DNA of 64,000 bases from Sphingomonadaceae bacterium (GCA_024236155.1 JACKLA010000001.1:682001-746000); one strand, 5' to 3'; shown: positions 23,701-32,374, counted from the stretch's first letter. Notes: generated by a model not told the origin, from the letters alone. Numbers and translations: made by a program.

Positions 23701-26093
23701 CGATGGAAATCACATTGAGCGAACTCACCGTGACGACGACCGGCTCGACCAACGCCGGGGCTATCATCATGGAAGGCACAGTTGACGGCGACTCCGCGTT
23801 TTCAGTCGATATCAGCAACGTTGTCCTGTCGACGCAAGGCACGGTCTCCGACGGGCTGCTGATCGGGGGTGGCGGCTTTGATAGTTCATTGTTCGGCTTC
23901 GCAGTCGGCGACAGCTCGATCTCCACCCACGGCGATGGTTCGCGCGGGTTAATCGTCGAGCAATTCATTGCCGGCGACGGCAGCACGACCGTTGGCGATA
24001 TCGCCAACGTCACTGTGACCACCCAAGGCGCCGACGCACACGGCGTCTGGATAGGTACGAGTGCTGACGGCGCGATGGTGACCTCCAGCACCGCCTTCCT
24101 TGCCGCAGATCTCGATGTGACCACTCAGGGCGACGGCGCGCGCGGGTTCTATTTTGCCGGGCTGACCGGCGCGATGACCGACAGCGATTTCACCCTGAAC
24201 GTACAGAACAGCACGTTTACGACCGCAGGCGACAATGCCATCGGCTTCGAACTCGGCGGAATCGCGGGCGCTGTGACCAATTCCGCAACTGTGGTGGTGC
24301 TCGCTAATCTCGACATCACCACAGCGGGCGATGGCGCGCATGGTCTGGTGATTGGCCCTAACCTCGACGACTTCGGCACCTCCGACGACTTTGCCTATGA
24401 CGGCATCACCGTCGCAACCAGCGGTGCGGGCGCGCACGCGCTCTACCTGCGTGATGGCGCGCAGTTCAGTGTGACGCAGGATAACGGGCTGACGCTCGAT
24501 GCGACCGGAGCCAATGCCTTCGAAGCCTATGTCGGCAATGGCGCGCAGCTCGCCATCCTGAGCGGTGCCTTGCGCCAATCGGGCGGCGCTTTCGCCGACG
24601 CGCTGATTGAAGGCGGCACGCTCTCGGGTGGCGGTGCGCTCGGTTCGGTGACGCTGGTTGGCGGCACCCTCGCGCCGGGCAACAGCATCGGCACGCTGAC
24701 CATCAACGGCGCGCTGACCATGGATGCAGCCAGCACCTTCGCTGTCGAGGTGAACAACGACAACACCTCCGACCTCGTCACCGTCAACGGCAGCGTCGCA
24801 CTTGGCGGGTCAACACTCGATATCATCGAACTCGCTGGCTCGATGTTCACCGACACCAATTCCTACGAGTACACCATCCTTGCCAATGACGGCACCGACG
24901 CGGTCGGCGGGACCTTCGGGACGATCCGGAACCCGTTCGCCTTCCTCGATGCCAATGTTCTCTATGCCGGCGGCGATGGTAACGACGTTGTGCTGCAACT
25001 GCTGCAGCAACTGACCTTCCCCGAGGTCGCGCAGACCTTCAACCAGTCGCAAACCGCGAGCGTCCTCGCGCAGTTCGACCGCACGGCGGGTTCGGACAGC
25101 AATTTAGTGTACAACGCGCTGCTACAGAGCACCACAGAGCAGGCGTTGGCCGCGTTCGACAGCACCTCCGGCGAGATCTACGCCTCGTTGCTGGCGCAGG
25201 CGGTGGGCGACACCCTGCGCCATGGGCAAGGCGGGCTGGCACGGGCGCGGATGGCTCGCGGGACCGGCTGGGGCATTTGGGGCGGCGTCTCCTTCTCCAA
25301 CAGTTCGATCGACGGCAACGGCAATGCGGCCGAAGTAAAGCAGGACGCTGTCGGTTTCGATCTCGGGATCGACTATGTCGGGGCCGACAATGGCTGGGCG
25401 CTGGGCATGGCCGGGGGCATGCGCGATGGCAGCCTGGAGGTCGCCGGTCGGGCCAGCAAAGCGGACTACGACAGCTGGTATCTCTCTGCTTACGGCCGCT
25501 ACGGCACTGGCGGCACAGGCTTCACCCTCAGCGGTGCGCTCACCTGGTCGCAGACCGATGCGGCAGTCGAACGCGCGATCACCGTCAACACGCTGCAACG
25601 CACCGCGTTGGGCGATGCGGAAATCGACGCGCTCACGGCTTCGGCGGAGGTACGCTACGGCTGGGGCGCAGGCGGTGGTTGGGCCTTCGGGCCGCTGGCG
25701 TCACTCCATCATGGCGAGGCCGATCTGTCGCTGGCCGATGAAACCGGAGCCGGCAGCCTGTCGCTGCGCGCAGCCGATGCCTCGGATCAGCAAACAAGCT
25801 TTGGCGGTGGCCTGTTCGCCAACTGGCAGGGCACGCGCGGATCGTTCGACCTGTCAGCGCAATATGTCGATGCGGCAAACGACACGGTAGGCGCGCGGCT
25901 CGCCTTCAGCGGCGACGCGAGCGCTCCCTTCACCGTTCTGGCCCCGGAAACCGATGGTGCCGGTGTCCTCGGAGCTTTGTCCGGCAATCTCGACCTTGGA
26001 TCGGGCTGGACGCTCAGCGCCGAGGCCCGCGCGCTGTTCGGGACCGACCGCGACGATATCTCCGGCAGCGTCAGCGTCGGCTGGCGTTTCTGA
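20799..26093 (+). CDS. Large autotransporter (type Va) with repetitive beta-helix passenger
   Basis: 1764 residues. A signal peptide of about 34 residues ends ATAQA before QQV. Residues 40-660 are Gly/Asn/Thr-rich with repeated I-x-N-S-G and G-I-x-x-x-x units, and residues about 670-1210 hold some sixteen imperfect units of 30-36 residues centred on TT-x-G-D-x-S/A. Around 1270-1340 is the GGTLAPGNSIGTLTI passenger-associated repeat that nucleates folding, then an autotransporter barrel from about 1487 to the terminal GSVSVGWRF, ending in phenylalanine as BAM substrates do. It is probably exposed on or released from the outer membrane as an adhesin. It lies opposite the sigma-kinase pair, its likely regulators. 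The biological ligand is unknown. Confidence 0.92.
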   Translation: MAFSASRLRSNNSKFLFSTSMAALAMGWSATAQAQQVTPGVSPNCPIVMGEAICEGDLEDGISSGPATPVFDTLTVQNANGPIAPPGYFAIGVVKDDQDIAINIADDVVINVFDDPGIAGVAQGLIAIVDGGFDLTIDSGAAITADGNGSFALGIEALVFNGDGNLSITNRGDISAFTDFESALALSARAQNATGDITIVNSGGLSATSGGMGERSLVTAGILGFHDNGGGDINITNSGAISVSATTTDTDFNGIAAGIVTNSFVGANETKIINSGTISAAGQAVHGIVGFTSNDSTTDFAIVAVENSGTLSIDGTDNYGILVQSAGTEVLSSVANVADITMANGANSNGIFALTRAQSGGASVSNEGDISGTGTLLRGIGISSFNAPPGGTYDFLLFNEGNITLDASHALGITVFATREDLTYVNVVNRGDLDLSAATNDLSNGISVNLNAVDPNAGGADGSNRAIVYNAGDISMGAGRALFLIADDITATNEGAITVANGTGILAQDFVELALTNSGSITTTGANSDGIVADASRAVDFEVLVTDTGSVATSGMASVGIRISGASDDYIEAQIQEATAATTVQKARIADQAQNAVTQFVTSSVPGNGGVAVSPDVKGTLSSHTTGNTGTFVPQAFGRVLVNGTVRSDGGAGAILGDSALSVHVEDADAVIATTGDDAPAISATTSIQLIGLDGLTLTTTGDNSALVRLNGGGQGTPGDSAAFVALRNLTASTQGDGSTAFVLDSGGGHSVANFEINNFADAGASAVISTMGDNAHGVQFVTPDGGSTFAGEVEFTQLSTAGASSLGFNLDLGGTSSASLAVLDSSVTTGGADSDAIYIGIGDGSDTQLLLRRSTVTTSGDGSDAIDIPQVANGSIGNAVILESDILTQGDDARALVFGELGGNTSSRTAFIAESSFATLGDGSTALLFGAFGNTSSNTVAIFDSSITTAGSNARGIDHALAGDGSAMEITLSELTVTTTGSTNAGAIIMEGTVDGDSAFSVDISNVVLSTQGTVSDGLLIGGGGFDSSLFGFAVGDSSISTHGDGSRGLIVEQFIAGDGSTTVGDIANVTVTTQGADAHGVWIGTSADGAMVTSSTAFLAADLDVTTQGDGARGFYFAGLTGAMTDSDFTLNVQNSTFTTAGDNAIGFELGGIAGAVTNSATVVVLANLDITTAGDGAHGLVIGPNLDDFGTSDDFAYDGITVATSGAGAHALYLRDGAQFSVTQDNGLTLDATGANAFEAYVGNGAQLAILSGALRQSGGAFADALIEGGTLSGGGALGSVTLVGGTLAPGNSIGTLTINGALTMDAASTFAVEVNNDNTSDLVTVNGSVALGGSTLDIIELAGSMFTDTNSYEYTILANDGTDAVGGTFGTIRNPFAFLDANVLYAGGDGNDVVLQLLQQLTFPEVAQTFNQSQTASVLAQFDRTAGSDSNLVYNALLQSTTEQALAAFDSTSGEIYASLLAQAVGDTLRHGQGGLARARMARGTGWGIWGGVSFSNSSIDGNGNAAEVKQDAVGFDLGIDYVGADNGWALGMAGGMRDGSLEVAGRASKADYDSWYLSAYGRYGTGGTGFTLSGALTWSQTDAAVERAITVNTLQRTALGDAEIDALTASAEVRYGWGAGGGWAFGPLASLHHGEADLSLADETGAGSLSLRAADASDQQTSFGGGLFANWQGTRGSFDLSAQYVDAANDTVGARLAFSGDASAPFTVLAPETDGAGVLGALSGNLDLGSGWTLSAEARALFGTDRDDISGSVSVGWRF

Positions 26094-26138
26094 GCGCCAA
26101 CAAGGCATCCATTCCTCCATTCGAGAAGGCAACGACAA

Positions 26139-26652
26139 ATGACTGATGCACGCGAGCGGTTGGCTTTAGGCAAGAGCAGGCTTCTATTCGGCTGCGGTGT
26201 AGGTGCCTTGGCGCTGGGATTGGCTCAGCCTGCGCTGGCACAGGTCGAGCCCGATGATCCGGTTTATGAGATCGAAGGTGAGCGCGTGTATTTCGAAGGC
26301 GATCTGTCGCCCGGCGTCGAGGTTGACGATGCAGACGGCGTTTCGATCCTGGACCTGGGAACGCCGGATGCCGACATAACATCTGCAGCAGACGTCGACG
26401 GCATTTCCTTCGTTCGCGCCAACGGTCCGATTGCCATCGACTACTCGGGCGGCGGTTCGTTCAAGATCGTGACGACCGGACAAGGCAACGGCATCTTCGC
26501 ATCAAATACGAATTCCATCCGGATCTCCAGCGAATTGCTTATCTAAGCAGAAGGCACAGGATCTGGCATACGTGCAATCCTCGATCCCGGCTCTCATTGG
26601 CGCAGACCAGGACGAGATAGCGGGCAACATCAGCGCCGGATGGCGGTTCTAG
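26139..26652 (+). pseudogene. Second autotransporter, collapsed by internal deletion
   Basis: The open frame 26139-26546 encodes a signal peptide (ending PALA before QVE) and about 100 residues that resemble the neighbour's N-terminus: an EGDL motif, a VSILDLG strand and the shared string RANGPIAI/NANGPIAP. It then stops. Forty bases on, in another frame, 26590-26652 encodes ALIGADQDEIAGNISAGWRF-stop, which aligns with the last residues of the intact neighbour (ALFGTDRDDISG...GWRF). The barrel and nearly all of the passenger are missing. The best reading is a tandem paralogue that lost several kilobases internally. The short 135-residue product might still be exported. Confidence 0.82.
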
Positions 26653-26981
26653 GCCGAAGATGCGAATCCGCTGGCTATACTCCGAGAGCCATTCTGGCGC
26701 GGCACATCAGTCTATTTGGGCGACCGGCACAATCGATTGGAGTAATTATGCAGGAGCGGCGGCTTTCTGGTGTAAGGCGAGCGAACGCGAATGACTGAAA
26801 TTGGGGCGCAAAGCGGACGCTATCGATCACTGTCGGACTGATTCGGAAATTGCCGACCTGCAAACGCGATTCCCAGTTTCGGAATCTGATCCGTTTTCAT
26901 TTTTTTTCCGATGGTATTGCTGCTGGATTGAGATCCGAAGGGTTCAGATTGGCAAACAATATCAATTCCTTGTTGGTCCTA
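26653..26981. other. Non-coding right end of the island
   Basis: About 330 bases between the pseudogene and attR, more AT-rich than the backbone, with a run of eight T near 26900. No gene was supported. It probably contains integrase arm-binding sites and the right attachment arm, though no clear repeat of the left-arm sequence was seen. Confidence 0.45.
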
Positions 26982-27004
26982 TTCGATTCCCGCTACCCGC
27001 TCCA
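26982..27004 (+). repeat. attR: second copy of the 23-bp tRNA-Gly end
   Basis: Identical to 14108-14130. It carries only the T-arm 3' half, acceptor strand and CCA, without the rest of a tRNA, so it is the displaced chromosomal 3' end. The convergent amidohydrolase gene stops at 27006, showing the original tRNA was followed almost immediately by that gene. Confidence 0.93.
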
Positions 27005-27005
27005 C

Positions 27006-30000
27006 TCACTCCCACCAGTATTTGCGCCGCTGGGCCGTGCCGGTCTCGACCTCGTTCATCGTCTTCGCGTCGTAGAGTCGACCGCCGAGCATCACTTGCG
27101 CGATCTTGTCGCTGTTGGCGATGTCGACCGAGGGGTCGGCGTCGAGCACGATGAGGTCGGCCAGCTTGCCCGCTTCGAGGCTGCCGATGTCGCGATCCAT
27201 GCCGAGCGACTGGGCCGAGGCGATGGTGCCCGCCCGCAGCGCCTCGACCGGGCTCATCCCGCCGCGCACGAAGCTCCACAGCTCCCAATGCGCTGCGATC
27301 CCGGCCTGCTGGCCATGCGCCCCGATCGAAACTTTGACCCCGGCATCGGCGAGCTTCTTCGCCTCGCGCGCGTTGTTGTCGTCAACGAAAGCCCATTCGG
27401 GCGCAGTGGTGCGACGGGCGGTGTCGGCAAGCAGCATTTTCGGCGGGGTGTGGACCATCAGCGGATTCTCCCACACATTGGTTGCCTGCCGCCAATAGGG
27501 ATCGCCCGCCATCCCGCCATAGGTCACGACCAGCGTCGGCGTGTAATTGGTTTGCGACTGGCCGAAGAGCTGGACGACGTCATCATAGAACACATCGGTT
27601 GGCACATTGTGCTCAAGCGTCGAATTGCCATCGACGACGAGGTTCATATCCATCCCGAACAGCGATCCGCCCTCGGCCACGACCTGCATGTTCTCGGCCA
27701 TTGCTGCGCGCACCACCATCTGGCGCTGCTCACGGCGTGGCTGGTTGTAGTTCTTCACCGAATGGCCGCCCTGCGCCTTGATCCGGCGGACATGCGCGAG
27801 GGCATCGTCATAGGAATTGATCTCGGCATAGACGCTGGGCGCCTTGGCTCCGTAGATGATCTCACCGGTCGAGAAGAGGCGAGGGGCCAGCAAGGTTCCC
27901 GCCCGCTGGCGCTCGGATGCGGCGAAGACCTGGCTCGCGCTGGACGAGGGATCGTGCATGGTCGTGGTGCCAAGTGCGAGCTGCTGGACCAGCGACCAGT
28001 TTTGCAAAGGCACGATATCGCTCGTGCCATAGGGGCCGTGGGCATGAGCATCGACCAGGCCGGGCATGATCACCTTGCCCGTGACATCGATGATCTTCGG
28101 ATTGTCGCGGAAGACCATCCTGGTCGTCGTGGCATCGTAGACTCCGGTGATTCGGTCGCCCTCGATCACGATCATGCCGTTCTCGATGACCCCGGCACCG
28201 TCACCCTGCATGGTCAGGATCCTGGCGCCCTGCAGCACGAATTTTCCGCCTGGCTTCGCAGCCTGTTGCGTCATTGCCAGCGACAGCCCGTCGGTTGGCG
28301 GGGTGAAGCCACTCTTCGCTTCTGGCGAGCTGGTGAACATGGCGGAGGTGGAAGCGGTGTAGAGCGTCGGCCCCATGCTCCAGTGAAGCTGTGCGCCGTC
28401 TTTCGACCAGCCAATATAGTCCGCACCGCCCTTGCTGGCGCGGGTCACGGGCAGCGGGCCGCCCGCCTTGTCGACCGAGACTTCAGCGCCGCCCGGCAAT
28501 AATGGCATGGCGAAGACTTCGTAATTCTGGCGGAAGGCGATGAACTCGCCACTGGGCGCGACGCGGTAATCGCTGACCAGCTCGCCGCTGGCATGGGTGC
28601 GCTTGTCCTGCCCGGCAAGGTCGGTCGACACAAGGCTCAGGCCTTCGCCGCCTTCGACCATGAACAGCCGGTCGGACGAGGCTCCGAATTGCGGCGCGCC
28701 TGCCCCGCGCACGACCAGATCGGGCGCGCCGCCAGTTGCCGCCACGGTGTAGACCCCGGGGTTCTCGGAATAATCGGGCGAGGTGAGGTAGCCGCCACTG
28801 CCCTTCTCGAAGGCGATGGTCTTGCCATCGGGCGAGAATTGCGGGTTGCGATAATGGCCCGGCTGGCTGGTAACCACGCTCTCGCTGCCGCCGCGCGCAT
28901 TGACCGTGACAATGCGGCCCAGGCCCTCATCGCTCCAGCGGACGAAGGCAATATGGCTGCCGTCGCGCGACCATGCCGGGAACAGCTCCACCGTGTCACC
29001 GCCGCCGTTCGTCAGCCTGCGCGCCGCGCCACCGCCGACTGGTTTGACATAGAGCTTGCCCAGCGTCTCGAACACCACGCTGCGGCCGTCGGGCGAAACG
29101 CTGGCGAATTTCGGGATGCTGGTGGTGAAGCTGTCGGGAGCCACATCGATCACCGGATGCGGTGCATCGGCGACGCCGCGCGTATCGGCCACCCGGAACG
29201 GGATTTCGCGCGCACTACCGCTGGCTACATCGACGCGGCGCAGCTTGCCGCCCGCCCAGAAGACGATCTCACTGCTGTCGGGCGTCCAGCCCATATTGGG
29301 ATAGACACCGGTCACCGCCCAGGTCTCCTGCACGTCCATATCGAGCGCGCCGTAAACCATGCGTTCCTTGCCGCTGGCAAAATCCTTCACCCACAGCTGC
29401 GACTGGTCCTTGTCGCGGCGCACGAAGGCGATGCTCTTGCCATCGGGTGCGGGGGTCGGGCGAACCGCGCCGCCATATCCGCTGACCGCTTCGGTGATTT
29501 CGCCGCTTTCGACATCATAGCGGTCGATCTCGAAGATGCCCGCATTCGAATCCTGCGCATATTCGAAGATCGGCCCGCCGGTGTTGTTGCGGGTGTAGTA
29601 GATTGCACTGCCATCGGGGGCGTAGGTTGGTTCGCCCAGTTCCTTCTGGTGCGTTTCATTGGGCCGCTTGACCAGCTTGACCCCGCCGCCGCCCGATACG
29701 TGATAGAGCCATACCTCGCCCGTGCCGAGCGAGCGCCCGGTGGTGAAGTGCTTTTTCGCTGCGATAAATCGCCCGTCGGGGCTCCAGCTCGGCTGGTTGA
29801 GCAGGCGGAAGCTTTCCTTGGTCAGCTGCTGCTTGTTTTCGCCATCGGTGTCCATCAGCCAGATATTGTCGCCACCCGCCCGGTCAGAGGTGAAGGCGAT
29901 CCGTTTGCCATCGGGGGAGAAGCGCGGCTGCACTTCCCATGCCAGCCCCTCGGCGATGCGGGTCGGATTGCCGCCCGAAATCGGCATGATGTAAATATCG

Positions 30001-30263
30001 CCCAGCAGCGAAAATGCGATACGGCTGCCGTCCGGGCTGACATCGACATCCATCCAGCTGCCTTCATCGACATCGATCGGCACCTGCTTGATCGTTGCGC
30101 CTTTGGGGGCGTTGACGTCCCACTTGTCATCAGCCTTCTCGTCGCTTCCCTCCGCGCCGTTCTCGCTGGTGGAAGTGCCATCGGCTGGCGGATCGCTCTC
30201 CTGGGCATAGGCAGCCGGAGTAACGAGCAGCAGAGCAAGGACGGACGCGACAGTGGATTTCAT
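27006..30263 (-). CDS. Exported TolB-like beta-propeller / amidohydrolase fusion
   Basis: 1085 residues from the ATG at 30263, which has GGGGAG six bases upstream and begins a signal peptide (MKSTVASVLALLLVTPAAYA). Residues about 50-650 contain many PDG-x-x-I/V-A-F units of TolB/WD40-like propellers (SPDGSRIAF, SPDGKRIAF). Residues about 690-1070 are an amidohydrolase barrel: the entry PGLVDAHAHG supplies two metal histidines near 735, with later histidine and aspartate ligands in HSVKNY, STLEHN and the C-terminal GKLADLIVLDADP composite strand. Proteins of this architecture are annotated as secreted hydrolases or peptidases of unknown substrate. The gene lies just outside the island. Confidence 0.9.
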   Translation of the reverse strand: MKSTVASVLALLLVTPAAYAQESDPPADGTSTSENGAEGSDEKADDKWDVNAPKGATIKQVPIDVDEGSWMDVDVSPDGSRIAFSLLGDIYIMPISGGNPTRIAEGLAWEVQPRFSPDGKRIAFTSDRAGGDNIWLMDTDGENKQQLTKESFRLLNQPSWSPDGRFIAAKKHFTTGRSLGTGEVWLYHVSGGGGVKLVKRPNETHQKELGEPTYAPDGSAIYYTRNNTGGPIFEYAQDSNAGIFEIDRYDVESGEITEAVSGYGGAVRPTPAPDGKSIAFVRRDKDQSQLWVKDFASGKERMVYGALDMDVQETWAVTGVYPNMGWTPDSSEIVFWAGGKLRRVDVASGSAREIPFRVADTRGVADAPHPVIDVAPDSFTTSIPKFASVSPDGRSVVFETLGKLYVKPVGGGAARRLTNGGGDTVELFPAWSRDGSHIAFVRWSDEGLGRIVTVNARGGSESVVTSQPGHYRNPQFSPDGKTIAFEKGSGGYLTSPDYSENPGVYTVAATGGAPDLVVRGAGAPQFGASSDRLFMVEGGEGLSLVSTDLAGQDKRTHASGELVSDYRVAPSGEFIAFRQNYEVFAMPLLPGGAEVSVDKAGGPLPVTRASKGGADYIGWSKDGAQLHWSMGPTLYTASTSAMFTSSPEAKSGFTPPTDGLSLAMTQQAAKPGGKFVLQGARILTMQGDGAGVIENGMIVIEGDRITGVYDATTTRMVFRDNPKIIDVTGKVIMPGLVDAHAHGPYGTSDIVPLQNWSLVQQLALGTTTMHDPSSSASQVFAASERQRAGTLLAPRLFSTGEIIYGAKAPSVYAEINSYDDALAHVRRIKAQGGHSVKNYNQPRREQRQMVVRAAMAENMQVVAEGGSLFGMDMNLVVDGNSTLEHNVPTDVFYDDVVQLFGQSQTNYTPTLVVTYGGMAGDPYWRQATNVWENPLMVHTPPKMLLADTARRTTAPEWAFVDDNNAREAKKLADAGVKVSIGAHGQQAGIAAHWELWSFVRGGMSPVEALRAGTIASAQSLGMDRDIGSLEAGKLADLIVLDADPSVDIANSDKIAQVMLGGRLYDAKTMNEVETGTAQRRKYWWE

Positions 30264-30490
30264 GGCACACTCCCCTAAGTGTTGAGCCGCTTTTGTAGGC
30301 AGGGCGGTGCTGCGCGTCCATTGCCGCTGGCAGATGGCTATCGGTTGTTCGACCGGCTGGCCGATGGCAGCATTTCGCACCTGCACAAAAATCGCAAGCC
30401 AAACGGCTTCGTTTCGTGTAGGGCGTTCGCTTTCGCCGCTGATGCGGCCCCGCGACCTGCGTTTGGCAGGCCCCAGACATTGCGAGACCC
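30264..30490. other. Divergent intergenic region, amidohydrolase and helicase
   Basis: About 230 bases holding the two leaders. Longer frames that cross it in both directions are N-terminal extensions without motifs and were not accepted. No regulator site was recognised. Confidence 0.4.
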
Positions 30491-32374
30491 ATGAATTTTT
30501 CCGAACTGCCGCCGATCCTCGGCGAAGCACTGGCCGAACGCGGCTATGACACACCGACCGAAGTCCAGTCCGCCGTTATCGCGCCTGAGGCATCGGGCCG
30601 CGATCTGGTGGTTTCCGCCCAGACCGGCTCGGGCAAGACCGTCGCTTTCGGCCTCGCCATGGCGGAGCAGATGCTGGCTGCCGATGGCAAGGTGCCGTTT
30701 GGCGTTGCCCCGCTGGCGCTGGTGATCGCTCCGACGCGCGAGCTGGCCCTGCAGGTCAGCCGCGAGCTGATCTGGCTCTATGGCAAGGCAGGCGCGCGGA
30801 TCGCAACCTGCGTCGGCGGGATGGATGCATCGAAAGAGCGCCGCAATCTGCGCGGCGGGGCGCAGATCGTGGTTGGCACGCCGGGCCGGTTGCGCGATCA
30901 TCTGGAGCGCGGCGCGCTCGACCTTTCGGCGCTGAAAGTCGCTGTGCTCGATGAAGCGGACGAAATGCTCGACATGGGCTTTCGCGAAGACCTCGAGGAA
31001 ATCCTCGATGCGACGCCCGAAGGCCGCCGTACGCTGCTGTTCTCCGCCACCATGCCCAAGCCGATCGTCGCACTGGCGAAGCGTTACCAGCAGGATGCGC
31101 TGCGCATCTCGACCGTGGGCGACACGCGTGGGCATGGCGATATCGAATACCAGGCGGTGACCATCGCCCCGTCGGAAATCGAGAGCGCGGTCGTCAACCT
31201 TCTGCGTTTCCACGAGGCGGAAACGGCGATCCTGTTCTGCGCCACGCGCGACGCAGTGCGCCGCCTGCACGCGACCTTGCAGGAACGCGGCTTTGCCGTG
31301 GTGGCGCTGTCGGGCGAGCACTCGCAGTCCGAGCGCAACCAGGCGATGCAGGCGCTGCGCGACCGCCGTGCGCGCGTATGCGTCGCAACCGATGTCGCCG
31401 CGCGCGGGATCGACTTGCCTTCGCTCAGCCTCGTCATCCATGTCGAGGTGCCACGCGATGCAGAGACCCTGCAGCACCGGTCAGGCCGCACCGGGCGGGC
31501 GGGCAAGAAGGGCACGGCGGTCATCCTCGTGCCGTTTCCGCGCCGCCGCCGGGTCGAAGCCATGCTGCGCGGTGCGAAGATCGAAGCACGCTGGACCGAT
31601 GCTCCCTCGCCGAAAGACATCCGCAAGCAGGACCGCGAACGGCTGCTCGAAACGCTGCTCGCGCCTGTCGAGATCGAGGATGAGGATCGCGCGCTCGCCA
31701 AGACGCTGATGGAGCAGAAGTCCGCCGAGGATATCGCTGCCATGCTGGTGCAGGCGCATCGCTCCAAGATGCCGCAGCCCGAAGAGCTGATGGAAAACAC
31801 GCCCGAGGCGCGCAAGGCGGCGCAGAAGGAAAAGCACCGTCCCGGTTTCGAGGACACGGTATGGTTCCGCATGGATATCGGCCGTAGGCACAACGCCGAT
31901 CCGCGCTGGATCCTGCCGCTGATCTGCCGCCGCGGCCATGTGACCCGCAATGAAATCGGCGCGATCCGCATCGGTGGCGAGGAAACCTTCTTCCAGATTC
32001 CGAGCGCGATTGCCGCCAAGGTCGAGGACGCGATCGAACGCACCTTTGCCTCGGAAGACCAGGAACGCCCGGTCTTCATCGAACGATCTGCCGAAGGGCC
32101 GCGCATGCAGGCGCGGGAGAATCGCAAGGGCGGGCGGCATGAGGGCAGGCATGATGGTGGCCGCAAGCCGTTCGCCGGGAAGCCGCGCCGTGACAATGCC
32201 GCCGGTCGCGCTGAACGTTCGGAGCGTCCGGGGAAGCGCGAGCGTGATGCCGATGCGCCGCGTGGCGAACGCAAAGCCTTCAAGCCGAAGGGTGCGAAAC
32301 CGGGCGGCAAACCGTTCAAACCCGGAAACAAGAAATCGGCACACCGCAAGGGTGGGCCAAGAAAGCCCGGCTGA
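30491..32374 (+). CDS. DEAD-box RNA helicase with DbpA-type C-terminal domain
   Basis: 627 residues. Motifs in order: Q-motif around YDTPTEVQ, AQTGSGKT (I), PTREL (Ia), TPGR (Ib), DEAD (II), SAT (III), and HRSGRTGRAG (VI), so both RecA domains are complete (about 1-360). Residues about 450-530 (FRMDIGRRHNADPRWILPLI) form a DbpA/RNA-binding domain, and the last 90 are a lysine/arginine/glycine-rich tail, common in cold-shock and ribosome-assembly helicases such as DeaD/CsdA. Likely role: remodelling of rRNA or mRNA in the cytoplasm. It ends 6 bp from the convergent panC stop. Confidence 0.93.
   Translation: MNFSELPPILGEALAERGYDTPTEVQSAVIAPEASGRDLVVSAQTGSGKTVAFGLAMAEQMLAADGKVPFGVAPLALVIAPTRELALQVSRELIWLYGKAGARIATCVGGMDASKERRNLRGGAQIVVGTPGRLRDHLERGALDLSALKVAVLDEADEMLDMGFREDLEEILDATPEGRRTLLFSATMPKPIVALAKRYQQDALRISTVGDTRGHGDIEYQAVTIAPSEIESAVVNLLRFHEAETAILFCATRDAVRRLHATLQERGFAVVALSGEHSQSERNQAMQALRDRRARVCVATDVAARGIDLPSLSLVIHVEVPRDAETLQHRSGRTGRAGKKGTAVILVPFPRRRRVEAMLRGAKIEARWTDAPSPKDIRKQDRERLLETLLAPVEIEDEDRALAKTLMEQKSAEDIAAMLVQAHRSKMPQPEELMENTPEARKAAQKEKHRPGFEDTVWFRMDIGRRHNADPRWILPLICRRGHVTRNEIGAIRIGGEETFFQIPSAIAAKVEDAIERTFASEDQERPVFIERSAEGPRMQARENRKGGRHEGRHDGGRKPFAGKPRRDNAAGRAERSERPGKRERDADAPRGERKAFKPKGAKPGGKPFKPGNKKSAHRKGGPRKPG

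Larger units (their letters stand above)
14131..27004 (+). mobile_element. Integrated genomic island, about 12.9 kb, in tRNA-Gly
   Basis: Bounded by the tRNA-embedded attL and a perfect attR copy. The integrase gene lies just inside attL, as is standard for P4-like elements. Contents in order: integrase (+), HTH and small DNA-binding protein (-), a DUF3883-type protein (-), kinase and ECF sigma factor (-), autotransporter (+) and a deleted second autotransporter (+). No conjugation, capsid or packaging genes were recognised, so it appears to be a small integrative island able at most to excise or be mobilised by others. It ends one base before the stop triplet of a backbone gene, leaving that gene intact. 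Confidence 0.9.

Noticed and set aside
22800..24450. Regular repeats considered as a CRISPR array
   Set aside because: The units are degenerate, coding throughout and part of a beta-helix passenger, with no identical repeats or spacers.
26850..28502. 550-codon plus-strand frame across attR
   Set aside because: It is antisense to the amidohydrolase gene, whose motifs and signal peptide are clear; such long antisense frames are common at high GC.
28593..30278. 561-codon plus-strand frame
   Set aside because: Antisense shadow of the propeller repeats in the amidohydrolase gene.
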